A DNA stretch of 64,000 nucleotides from Lentisphaera marina (GTDB lineage: Bacteria > Verrucomicrobiota > Lentisphaeria > Lentisphaerales > Lentisphaeraceae): NCBI RefSeq assembly GCF_028745505.1, contig NZ_JAQZZL010000002.1, positions 2,108,001 to 2,172,000 on the forward strand, written 5' to 3'. Made by a program: the position numbers and the translations under genes. Shown in pieces: positions 31,371-39,695 of the stretch. Numbering within the stretch: position 1 is the stretch's first letter; each line of letters opens with the position of its first letter. The notes under the pieces are model-generated. The model saw only the letters and a list, made by a program, of their open reading frames with translations, ran no database searches and was not told the origin of the DNA.

Positions 31371-32900
31371 TTAATCTTTCAGTAAAGGTTTTCCCTGTTT
31401 GCGAATCTGTATAAATTTGTTCATCAATTCTTTTTTAATTTGTTCATATTCAGGATTAGCAATCAAATTTTTCGTTTCACTTTCCATAGGGTTTGAAGAC
31501 AAGTTAAACAAAGACTTCTCCTTCAAGGTTTTGAGATTCTTTTGACTTGAAGACTCTATAATTAGTTTCCAATATCCTTTGCGAATTGCATGTAAAGCTT
31601 TCTTTTTCCCAAAAATGCTCTGATGAAATAAGTACTCATGCCCAGCTTCTTCCTTTGGATTTTTAAAAATAGGCAAGAGATTCTTTGAATCCAGAATCAC
31701 CTCACGGTTAATTTCTTGCCCCACAATTGAAGCTAGAGTAGCAACTACATCATGAGCGACTATTAAAGCTTCGGATTGACTTGCTTGCTTTATTACCTTT
31801 GGCCAAACGGCGATAAAGGGGACTAAGTGGCCACCTTCAAATATGCTACTCTTTATTCCTCGCCAGCCATTTACTGAATCATGCCCCAAATCACTCATTG
31901 CCTGATCAGGTTTTAAGCCGCCATTATCAGATGTGAAGATAAACAAAGTATTTTCAGCATAGCCATTCTTCTCTAATGCAGCTCTTAAGATGCCAATTTG
32001 AACGTCTAACTCCACTATCATGTCTCCGTGTTTACCAGGAGTCGAACCAGCTATTTTGACGCTATTTAATTCTTTGGGAGCCGTATGGGGTATGTGAACT
32101 GCCTGAGAGCAGTAGTACATAAAAAATGGTTTATTCACATGGTTTTTTTTGTGCTCATCAATAAAATTGACCGCCTTATTCACTAGTAACTCACCCGCTT
32201 TACGCGGGTCCCAATGACTATCACCCACTCCAGTCAAATCATTGTGCTTTCTAGCCTTATCATACATAAGTTGCTTGGATGAAAGCTTTTTTAGAATCGA
32301 ATCCTTATGAAGAGGCTTCCATTTATTATTTTCATAAAAGGCAAAGGGTTCACCCTGAATACCCTGGGGTAATTCATATGAGTAATCGAAGCCATAATCA
32401 TTTGGTCCTTTAGCTCTACGGGAATAGTCGATCATATCGGTTTTCCAGCCCGTGTGTAATTGATCTGAACCCTGTTGATACATCTGACCACCCAGTCCCC
32501 ATTTACCAAAAAATGCCGTTCGATAAGAGGCCTTTTTTACAATTCGAGCGGAGGTCGTAAATTTTGGGTCAATTCCAGTATCGCGATGACTCATCCATAC
32601 ACCAAAAGGCGAGTAGTTTCTGAATGAATAATTGCCAGTCAGCATACTAAAGCGCGTTGGAGCACAGAGTGAGGCCGGTGAATGAGCGTTGGAAAAATGT
32701 ATTCCCTCGGCAATCATTTTATCCAGTTCAGGGGTATTTATTATTGCTTTTTCAGAACTTCTCTGACGATGAAAATAGGAGATATCCCCAGGCCCCAAGT
32801 CATCCGCCATCACAAGAACAATATTAGGCATTTCTTTTGCGTTAATCGCAATAAGAGAGCAAAGCAATAACAACGAAAATTTACTTAAATTTGAATACAT
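31371..32900 (-). CDS. Sulfatase, formylglycine Cys type
   Basis: I place the start at the ATG at 32900, which begins a signal peptide (MYSNLSKFSLLLLCSLIAINA) and leaves 7 bp after the upstream sulfatase; a longer frame would overlap that gene and begin with a Lys/Arg-rich stretch. The 509-residue enzyme has NIVLVMADDLGPGD, the maturation motif CAPTRFSMLTG (Cys 79), AFFGKWGLGG and TLFIFTSDNGG. It resembles arylsulfatase A-type enzymes. It is the last gene of a minus-strand operon with two other sulfatases, a pseudopilin and a metallophosphatase. The three sulfatases differ enough to act on different sulfate positions; this is inference. Confidence 0.92.
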   Translation of the reverse strand: MYSNLSKFSLLLLCSLIAINAKEMPNIVLVMADDLGPGDISYFHRQRSSEKAIINTPELDKMIAEGIHFSNAHSPASLCAPTRFSMLTGNYSFRNYSPFGVWMSHRDTGIDPKFTTSARIVKKASYRTAFFGKWGLGGQMYQQGSDQLHTGWKTDMIDYSRRAKGPNDYGFDYSYELPQGIQGEPFAFYENNKWKPLHKDSILKKLSSKQLMYDKARKHNDLTGVGDSHWDPRKAGELLVNKAVNFIDEHKKNHVNKPFFMYYCSQAVHIPHTAPKELNSVKIAGSTPGKHGDMIVELDVQIGILRAALEKNGYAENTLFIFTSDNGGLKPDQAMSDLGHDSVNGWRGIKSSIFEGGHLVPFIAVWPKVIKQASQSEALIVAHDVVATLASIVGQEINREVILDSKNLLPIFKNPKEEAGHEYLFHQSIFGKKKALHAIRKGYWKLIIESSSQKNLKTLKEKSLFNLSSNPMESETKNLIANPEYEQIKKELMNKFIQIRKQGKPLLKD

Positions 32901-32907
32901 AAAGCGC

Positions 32908-34440
32908 CTAAGATTTTTTCTTTTTCGTTTTTTTAGAATCATTTTTTTTACTTCTGTAATTTATATAGATGGCACTATCACTCAAAGCCCAGTCAATATC
33001 TTTTTTCATGTTAGACGCTTTAAAACTTGGGTCATTATATTTTGTCCCATAGCGTTGCATATGCTTTGCTAAACCTCGTATTACAGATCTGTATTCTGGG
33101 TCATTTATGTAATTGATTGTCTCATCGGGGTTTGCTTTTTTATCTATTAACCAAATTTCATCCGAGGGATCCATAACCAACTTGTATCTTTCCGAAATAG
33201 CTGCGACCCATTTGGCCTTTGTTCCGCGAATAAAGGTCACATCATCCCAGCCCTTTGGTGCTTGTTTAATAAGTAAATGGGAAGCATTTCTCCCCTCTTC
33301 TTTACCTACAGTTTTTTTATCCATTAAACCTAAAATAGTTGGGAGAAAATCCACTCCACTCAAAGCTTCATTGACTATTTTCCCTGAGCTAATCTTCTTA
33401 GGATATCGCACAATGAAAGGAACTTTTGCTGATGCTTCTAGAGGAACCCCCTTATTTTGCCTTCCGTGTTCACCTCTCATATCCCCATGATCAGACGTGA
33501 ATACCACAATAGTATTTTCTAAGATCCCCTGTTCATCTAAACAAGTCATGATTCGGGCGATATTATCGTCAATACATTTTATCATACCAAAGTATTGACT
33601 GTGATCTGCTGCTCCTCTCTTAGTTGTGGCCCAGGAGGGCAAGCCTTCCTGTTTTTTAGATGCGGTTTTTGGCTTCTGAAAATTCATATGAGTATACATT
33701 GTGTCGTAAGGGGCTCGCACCGTATCTGGACCATGGGGGTCTGGGTAACTCACCATATAACAAAATGGACTCGATTTGTGCTGAGTTATAAAGTCAATTG
33801 TTTTATTGGTGAGCCAATCTGTTGTATAAGTATTTTCGTCAGCACCATCGACGTCGTAAGTTGGTGTCCCTCTTTTTTCAGCTCCGATTTTAGGGCCCGA
33901 AGCCGTATCCAATATTTTTTTCCAATGCCCCCGATTAAACATGAAGCGATTATCTTCGAACCCAAATTGACGCTCAGGTCCCCATTGTGGTTTACCGTCA
34001 CCATCTAAATGCCACTTTCCTGAATACCCCGTCGTGTAGCCATGAGACTGCAGAATTGAGCCAAAAGATACCACCTCGTCACTCATGTGAGTATTATTAT
34101 CTATAACAGGGGTATTTTGCGGGTACTGTCCACTGATAAATGAGCCACGCGCCGGTGAGCAGACCGGAGAAGATGCATAGAAGTTATTACAAAGGACGCC
34201 CTCTTCTGCCAATTTATCAATATGTGGAGTCTCGACAATATTTCCGTCTCCCCAGATCATGGCCTGATCTTTGGAAAGTAATTTTCTGTAACAACCCAAA
34301 GTTCTAAAATTGTGCTCGTCAGTCATAATAATGAGAAGATTCGGGTTCTCTTTCGTGGCTTCTGCGTACAACTTTGGAGTAGAAACTAAACAGGCCGCAG
34401 CTGAACCCACATTTATCTTTAAAAAATCTCTTCTATTCAT
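32908..34440 (-). CDS. Sulfatase with twin-arginine signal
   Basis: A 510-residue sulfatase with a Tat-type signal (MNRRDFLKINVGSAAACLVSTP), unlike the Sec signals of its neighbours. Motifs are LLIIMTDEHNFRTLGCY, the maturation site CSPARGSFISGQYP (Cys 94), GYSGKWHLDG, and TIVVFTSDHGDMRGEHG. The arrangement resembles the choline-sulfatase/heparan-type branch. The C-terminus ends in a highly basic Lys/Ser tail (~495-510), unusual for a secreted enzyme. The ribosome binding site AGGAG is well placed. It follows the 34478 sulfatase by 37 bp. Confidence 0.92.
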   Translation of the reverse strand: MNRRDFLKINVGSAAACLVSTPKLYAEATKENPNLLIIMTDEHNFRTLGCYRKLLSKDQAMIWGDGNIVETPHIDKLAEEGVLCNNFYASSPVCSPARGSFISGQYPQNTPVIDNNTHMSDEVVSFGSILQSHGYTTGYSGKWHLDGDGKPQWGPERQFGFEDNRFMFNRGHWKKILDTASGPKIGAEKRGTPTYDVDGADENTYTTDWLTNKTIDFITQHKSSPFCYMVSYPDPHGPDTVRAPYDTMYTHMNFQKPKTASKKQEGLPSWATTKRGAADHSQYFGMIKCIDDNIARIMTCLDEQGILENTIVVFTSDHGDMRGEHGRQNKGVPLEASAKVPFIVRYPKKISSGKIVNEALSGVDFLPTILGLMDKKTVGKEEGRNASHLLIKQAPKGWDDVTFIRGTKAKWVAAISERYKLVMDPSDEIWLIDKKANPDETINYINDPEYRSVIRGLAKHMQRYGTKYNDPSFKASNMKKDIDWALSDSAIYINYRSKKNDSKKTKKKKS

Positions 34441-34477
34441 CTAAATCTCCTACAGGTAAAATTTTCATTTATAAACA

Positions 34478-36124
34478 CTAAATAGAAACAAAGTTGCTTT
34501 TGTCGCCCTTCATTTTCTTTAGCTTGGATTTAAACTTTGATATCACTTCTTTATATTCCGGCTTTTGTGCCAAATCATATTTTTCTATCGGATCATTTTT
34601 AAGGTCATAAAGATGCATTTCATCCTGAGATACATAGACAAACCGGTATCTCTTTGATCTCATGGAGTATTTTAGTGATTTTTCAACTATACCTTCAACA
34701 CTCATCGTCTGCTGTTGTTTATCGCTAATCCACTGTTTCATAATTGCGGTGACCGCAATTTCATCACCATCCCATTTTTCTTTGGAAGGATTTATGAGCA
34801 ATGGCTTGAGACTGTGGCCTGATAAGGGCTGTCCACCCTTTTTATAGGTCTTCCCCTTTAGCCTACATAAATCGACTAGTGTCGGATAAATATCCATCAG
34901 AGATACCGGCACATTGCACTGACTGTTTCTTTTTGCTAAACCGGGGACACGAATAAGTAAGGGAATTCGACAAGCTTCTTCCCAAGTTGAGTTTTTACCG
35001 ATCTGCAAATGCTCACCATTGTGCCAGCCGTGATCCGAAGTAATGATGACAATTGTGTTATCTTTATATTTACTGTTTTCTAATGCATCCAATACACGAC
35101 CAATATTTTCATCTGCTGCATGAACACTGGCTAAATAGGCTTGATTATATAATTTAAATGCGGTCGTCAGGTCACCGTAGCTCGCATAGAGCTCATGCAC
35201 TTTTTTATAAGGCTTCTCCAACTTAGAATAGTCGTCCAATGGCTTAAAGTTTTTGATAGTTTCCAACTGTCCTGCCGTCAATTGAACATCTTCAATTGGA
35301 AAATGGTCGAAGTGTTTTTGCTCGGCATGCATGGGTGTATGAGGGCGTACAAAACCCAAATTAAGGTAAAATGGTGCTTTTAATTCATCACCTTCCCCTT
35401 CAAACCAGCCCTTCACTAAATCAGCGTTTACTTTATCCGGAGTCATGTAGCCTCTCTTCGGATCATACTCTGTTTTGGCATTTATATTTTTACTCCACAC
35501 AGTCCCCATTTTGGAGCCTTCTGCGGGACCTGACACCCAATGAGCTTTCTCACCTAAACCTTTTTCAGGAGCTGCTTCTAGAATCCCAAAAGATCCATCT
35601 ACTCGACCACGATCTGCAAAGGGAGATTTAACATTTGGATGCGCACCTACTGAATCATCTTCATTTTTCCAAAAAGGGCCATACAAGGGGCCGTAATAGT
35701 GTTTCGTCCAATTCTTGTGTTCAACACCATGTTCTGTCTTCCCCGTGCCAATGGAGTAATAATTGTTTTTCTTAAAGTAATCAGAAAGGGTAAAATTATT
35801 TTTCAATCCCTTGTGCTTACTAATACTTTTCATTGCTAGGCCCGAATGCCATGGCGCTATGCCAGTATGTAGGCTAGCACGACTTGGAGCACACCAACCA
35901 GCATTGGAAAAAGCATTTGTGAAAGACACAGCCGTTTTAGCAAACTGATCGAGATTTGGTGTCTTTGATTGTGGATGACCACCAAGTCCATTGACATAAT
36001 CATTTAAATCATCGGCAATAATGAACAATACGTTGTAAGGCGTGTCCGTGGCACCTTGAATACTTAGGCTGAAAGCAAGTGTAGCAATGTATAGCAATTT
36101 TCTGAAAAACTTTTTAAAAATCAT
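34478..36124 (-). CDS. Sulfatase, iduronate-2-sulfatase-like
   Basis: A 548-residue exported sulfatase with a signal peptide at ~1-24. NVLFIIADDLNDYVNGLGGHPQSKTPNLD is characteristic of iduronate-2-sulfatase-like enzymes. The maturation site is WCAPSRASLHTG (Cys 78). Later motifs are FYLNLGFVRPHTPMHAEQKHFD and TIVIITSDHGWHNGEHLQIGK. In algal-polysaccharide degraders this branch often removes sulfate from uronic acid, galactose or fucose. It lies in the middle of the metallophosphatase-pseudopilin-sulfatase operon. Confidence 0.92.
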   Translation of the reverse strand: MIFKKFFRKLLYIATLAFSLSIQGATDTPYNVLFIIADDLNDYVNGLGGHPQSKTPNLDQFAKTAVSFTNAFSNAGWCAPSRASLHTGIAPWHSGLAMKSISKHKGLKNNFTLSDYFKKNNYYSIGTGKTEHGVEHKNWTKHYYGPLYGPFWKNEDDSVGAHPNVKSPFADRGRVDGSFGILEAAPEKGLGEKAHWVSGPAEGSKMGTVWSKNINAKTEYDPKRGYMTPDKVNADLVKGWFEGEGDELKAPFYLNLGFVRPHTPMHAEQKHFDHFPIEDVQLTAGQLETIKNFKPLDDYSKLEKPYKKVHELYASYGDLTTAFKLYNQAYLASVHAADENIGRVLDALENSKYKDNTIVIITSDHGWHNGEHLQIGKNSTWEEACRIPLLIRVPGLAKRNSQCNVPVSLMDIYPTLVDLCRLKGKTYKKGGQPLSGHSLKPLLINPSKEKWDGDEIAVTAIMKQWISDKQQQTMSVEGIVEKSLKYSMRSKRYRFVYVSQDEMHLYDLKNDPIEKYDLAQKPEYKEVISKFKSKLKKMKGDKSNFVSI

Positions 36125-36189
36125 ATCTTTATCTTTTTATTTGTATTTAAAATTGAGCGTTTCTTTCTTAAACTTTAATCAAAAAATTA

Positions 36190-36831
36190 TTACCAATCAT
36201 TTCGCCAAAAACTCTGATCGTAAGTCGATGCAAAAGTTAGTAATGTGACACCGCTTAACGCTGCTAAATGCCCATCTTGGAAGTAAACGTTAGCTTTATC
36301 TTGGTGTCGCGCGATACGAGTTTTTTTATCCGAATGAAATATTTTGTCCGAAGTAAAATACCCCTTATACATATTATCAAAAGCATTGTAACTATCCATG
36401 TAGACCATCCGTTCAGACGAGCCCTTACCTGAATTTAAAAACAGATCAGAACTAATGTTAAATGATGAGCTCGGATCAAATTTCCAATTCATGGCCACAT
36501 TGCTTTTCCAACCATCTGTACTCACATCTAAGCCCATTGGGCATTGCGCCGTGGCTGGCACCCAATTACCTAAAGACGGTTCCATGAAACCGTTTTTCGT
36601 CAAGGCTTTAATCGAAGAATCACCACTGTAATCAAAAGGAAATAAGCCTTCCCAATCTTCACTATACATATAGGCGGCCGTGCCAATTTGACGAATATTA
36701 TTAGCACATGTTGCTTGAAAAGCTTTCTGACGTCCTTTTGATAATACCGGTAAAAGCATACTGGAAAGGACCCCAATAATGGCTATGACCACCAACAATT
36801 CGATTAGCGAAAACTTTTTATACCTGATCAT
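36190..36831 (-). CDS. Pseudopilin-like protein with H-X9-DG signature
   Basis: A 213-residue protein beginning MIRYKKFSLIELLVVIAIIGVL, the prepilin cleavage and methylation motif with a hydrophobic helix. An exact H-X9-DG motif (HQDKANVYFQDG) lies near the C-terminus. The body contains ATCANNIRQIGTAAYMYSEDWEG, typical of the family. Like the relative at 5954-6616, it sits in an operon with sulfatases. An AGAAGG ribosome binding site precedes the start. An export or cell-surface scaffold role is inferred only from the N-terminus and context. Confidence 0.88.
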   Translation of the reverse strand: MIRYKKFSLIELLVVIAIIGVLSSMLLPVLSKGRQKAFQATCANNIRQIGTAAYMYSEDWEGLFPFDYSGDSSIKALTKNGFMEPSLGNWVPATAQCPMGLDVSTDGWKSNVAMNWKFDPSSSFNISSDLFLNSGKGSSERMVYMDSYNAFDNMYKGYFTSDKIFHSDKKTRIARHQDKANVYFQDGHLAALSGVTLLTFASTYDQSFWRNDW

Positions 36832-36871
36832 CTAAACTACCTTCTAATTAATTGAATAAATTGTTTGTTAG

Positions 36872-36903
36872 CAAAGAATTCAAGCTAAATCACTTAGTGA
36901 CAA
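36872..36903 (-). promoter_or_regulatory. TTGTCACTAA-N11-TG element upstream of pseudopilin
   Basis: On the minus strand TTGTCACTAA is followed after exactly 11 nt by TG and ends TTTG. The same layout occurs at 38896-38927, 41761-41792 and 59182-59213. It lies 40 nt before the start codon and is a candidate promoter. Confidence 0.45.
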
Positions 36904-36917
36904 GATTTATGATTTTT

Positions 36918-38783
36918 TTATTTAGCTAATTGAGAAATTTCTTCGGCGCTAATAGAGCGAGTCCAAATACACACCTCGTCAATTAAGCCTTTGAATGCTT
37001 TGACATTTAATTTATTGAATGCCTTGTTGGTATAGCCAAGGCCACCAATTGAAAGACGCATTGACTTAGTAAAATTCAAAGTAATATCACTGCCTTTCTT
37101 GATTCTTGTGACAGCTTTTTTCCCATTAACATAGATCAATACTTCTGATAGCCTACACGATTCTTTGGGCATAGTTACTGCTAAATGATGCCAGTTCCCA
37201 TCGTTTATTTTTTCAGTAAGAGCCAATAAATTATGATCTTCGGAAATCACGACTTCTGGAAGTCCATTATTTATATGTAGGTTCATGAAACCTTTAACCG
37301 CCTTAGACCAAATTGATCCAGTATTTATAATGAGCTGATTTTCTTTAGAACTAGTCTTTATCCAAACAGAATATGATATGGGCTTACCATTATCAAGTGG
37401 TCCCATCCCATAGCTAGTCATGATCGCATTCTTACCAAATCTTCCCGCTTTCCCATGTTTACCAGGTACTAATTCAACTTTGTGATGTAGTGCATCATAG
37501 CTATTGGCAAATGATCCATTATTTGGGATTACACGATCACAATACACCCCACGCACCTGCTGTGATTGCTTCTGATTTTTCTTGAATTCTAATCCCGTAA
37601 TAGGCCGCTCTGAGCAGAGAAATTCCTTCTCAAAAGAAAAGTTAAAGACGGGCTTATCGAGTTCTAAAAAAGCTAGTACTCCTGAATGAGTAAATTGAGG
37701 CTTTTTAGATGTTTTATCGATAATCAATACACCTGATTGTTCAAAATTATTATCTGAAACTGATGGGCCATTTTGCTTATAGCAAATGATTTTAATTTGA
37801 TCATCACTTATGTCTATAGTCTGAAAATTATTAAAAAAGTTCCCTCGACTTACTACTTGGATCACATTTGAATGAGGATCTTTACTTACTGTGTTGGCAT
37901 GAACTTCCCCCGCAAAATATATATCTACTTCATACTTACGAAGCACTTCCCAAAATAAGCTTTCTATTCCTCCAACCATCATCATCCCACTGCTATTTAC
38001 TTTGCGAACAGGATAAATTACCGGAAGATGAGATTGTACAAAAATATGCCTGACTGATGAATCATTGCGCGCCGCAATTAATACTTTTTCTAACCATTCC
38101 AACTGTTCACCTGTGATGGTTCTTGTTACGCTGCCTTCATCTGATATACGCTTATCGGGGCTTTCTTGGTAAAAGGCATCAAGTGTTATAAACAGCACAT
38201 TTTTATGCTGGTATGCGTATGCAGTGTCCTCGAAAGGCGTCCCTAAAGGCTGAGAAGGCACTTCGCCTATAGACTTATCATATAGAAAACTACCACCATT
38301 AGCTTTATAATTAAATGATTTTGCAAAAGCTTCCCTAAACTGCGGCTGACAATGTGCAAGCACTGAATTTTCCGGCCATGGGTTATCTCCCATTTCATGA
38401 TCGCCAACTGCCATAATTAACTTAGAATATCCACCTTTTTCAAATGAGCTTATCATGCCATCATAACATAATTTACCTGCTGCTAGAATCGCTTCTTTAG
38501 GCGAGAGTTGTGGGTTAAATGATCTGATGAATTTAGGCGTATCCCAATGACCACCATTGCTATCTCCGGGCATAAGAATTAATTCACCACCATAATTATC
38601 TTTCAACATTTTTATATCGGCCACATCCTCTTCTATTGCTTGCTTCAACCAAGAGGGATTGTTAGTTGATTGGGTATATTTTTCTGCGTTATGCCAATCT
38701 GCAAGAAGTAGAAAACGCCAAGTTTCTTCAGCATTGATTAAGTTTGAAGTAAACACAATTAATAGTAATATTGGAATTTTCAC
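36918..38783 (-). CDS. Exported metallophosphatase with C-terminal LamG-like domain
   Basis: A 621-residue exported protein. The N-terminal calcineurin-like phosphoesterase domain (~20-310) shows LLADWHNAE (DxH), LMPGDSNGG, AVGDHEMGDNPW (GNHE-like), FVQSHLPVIYP and FAGEVHAN. Residues ~430-620 form a LamG/concanavalin-like beta-sandwich (KHGKAGRFGKNAI, ISYSVWIKTSS, NWHHLAVTM, YVNGKKAVTR, GLIDEVCIWTRSIS), a likely carbohydrate-binding module. The start is GTG at 38783 with AGGAG 6 nt upstream. It heads the operon that continues into a pseudopilin and three sulfatases. The phosphate substrate is unknown. Confidence 0.88.
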   Translation of the reverse strand: MKIPILLLIVFTSNLINAEETWRFLLLADWHNAEKYTQSTNNPSWLKQAIEEDVADIKMLKDNYGGELILMPGDSNGGHWDTPKFIRSFNPQLSPKEAILAAGKLCYDGMISSFEKGGYSKLIMAVGDHEMGDNPWPENSVLAHCQPQFREAFAKSFNYKANGGSFLYDKSIGEVPSQPLGTPFEDTAYAYQHKNVLFITLDAFYQESPDKRISDEGSVTRTITGEQLEWLEKVLIAARNDSSVRHIFVQSHLPVIYPVRKVNSSGMMMVGGIESLFWEVLRKYEVDIYFAGEVHANTVSKDPHSNVIQVVSRGNFFNNFQTIDISDDQIKIICYKQNGPSVSDNNFEQSGVLIIDKTSKKPQFTHSGVLAFLELDKPVFNFSFEKEFLCSERPITGLEFKKNQKQSQQVRGVYCDRVIPNNGSFANSYDALHHKVELVPGKHGKAGRFGKNAIMTSYGMGPLDNGKPISYSVWIKTSSKENQLIINTGSIWSKAVKGFMNLHINNGLPEVVISEDHNLLALTEKINDGNWHHLAVTMPKESCRLSEVLIYVNGKKAVTRIKKGSDITLNFTKSMRLSIGGLGYTNKAFNKLNVKAFKGLIDEVCIWTRSISAEEISQLAK

Positions 38784-38895
38784 TGAATTCTCCTGGTCAT
38801 AATTCTTGATTGATTTTGTTAATAATTTCTTTATTTTATTAGCATTATAAATTTGATCAAAGCTTGTCCTTAATCACTAATTTCCTGATCATACA

Positions 38896-38927
38896 CAAGA
38901 AATCCAGAACTAATTAATTAGTGACAA
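38896..38927 (-). promoter_or_regulatory. TTGTCACTAA-N11-TG element upstream of metallophosphatase operon
   Basis: The same layout as 36872-36903 on the minus strand, 112 nt before the GTG start of the operon. It lies within the 308-bp divergent gap (38784-39091) between the operon and the sigma gene; nothing else is recognised in that gap. Confidence 0.45.
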
Positions 38928-39091
38928 ATTTAACGATTTATTGTACATCATCTAGAATTAAAAGCTCCGGAACTATGGCACTCAGCTTAAACATAAATTC
39001 TAATGAAAACTGCTAATCAGACAAGATTAAATCATGGAAAATAAGAAATTTGAGGTAGAGTAATAAATAAAAAACATTTAGTAAGGTAAGT

Positions 39092-39691
39092 ATGAAAGAA
39101 GATCTAACGAGAATTACCCTCATACAAAAATTACAGACAGATTATAATGAAGATTCATGGGATGAGTTCATAAATTTATATCGTGGTTACGTATTCGTCA
39201 TTATTAAGCGAATGAACTTTAGTGAAGAAGATTGTCACGATATTATGCAAACGACATTTCTAAAAGTCTGGAAAAATGTTGAACGCTTTGAGCATGGTGG
39301 ATACAATGGCCAATTTAGAAGGTGGCTCGCTACTATTGCTAGAAATACCGCCTTGCGCTATCTACAAAAACAAAAAAGAGAATCAACAAAACAGAACCTT
39401 TTTAACATAGAAAAACAAGAAGTTGATCTAGAGGCTTATACTCAGCCAGAAATAGAAGCTTTAGCCGATAAAGAATGGGAACTCTACCTTTCCAACACCG
39501 CATGGCACAATATAAAAGACGATTTAAATAATAATCTACAAGCAATCTTCAACATGTCAGTAGAGGGCCTAACTCGTACGCAAATTGCCGAAGCTTTAGA
39601 TTTACCAGAGAATACCATTTCCGTCTACAAAAGACGAGTTTTAAATAGCTTAAAAAAAGAAATCAAACGCCTGGAAAAGAAATTTAGTTAG
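39092..39691 (+). CDS. ECF-like RNA polymerase sigma factor
   Basis: A 199-residue sigma-70 family protein and a paralogue of the one at 13121-13723. Region 2 (~15-90) has WDEFINLYRGYVFVIIKRMNF, DCHDIMQTTFLKVWKNVERF and FRRWLATIARNTALRYLQKQKR. Region 4 (~150-195) has LTRTQIAEALDLPENTISVYKRRVLNSLKK. An acidic linker separates them. It converges on the kinase gene with only 4 bp between stops, repeating the other pair. It is divergent from the metallophosphatase-sulfatase operon, which makes that operon a natural target. An AAGG ribosome binding site precedes the ATG. Confidence 0.9.
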   Translation: MKEDLTRITLIQKLQTDYNEDSWDEFINLYRGYVFVIIKRMNFSEEDCHDIMQTTFLKVWKNVERFEHGGYNGQFRRWLATIARNTALRYLQKQKRESTKQNLFNIEKQEVDLEAYTQPEIEALADKEWELYLSNTAWHNIKDDLNNNLQAIFNMSVEGLTRTQIAEALDLPENTISVYKRRVLNSLKKEIKRLEKKFS

Positions 39692-39695
39692 AGTC

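Noticed and set aside
33595..34008. 137-codon plus-strand frame inside a sulfatase gene
   Set aside because: Antisense shadow of conserved sulfatase sequence; no independent support.
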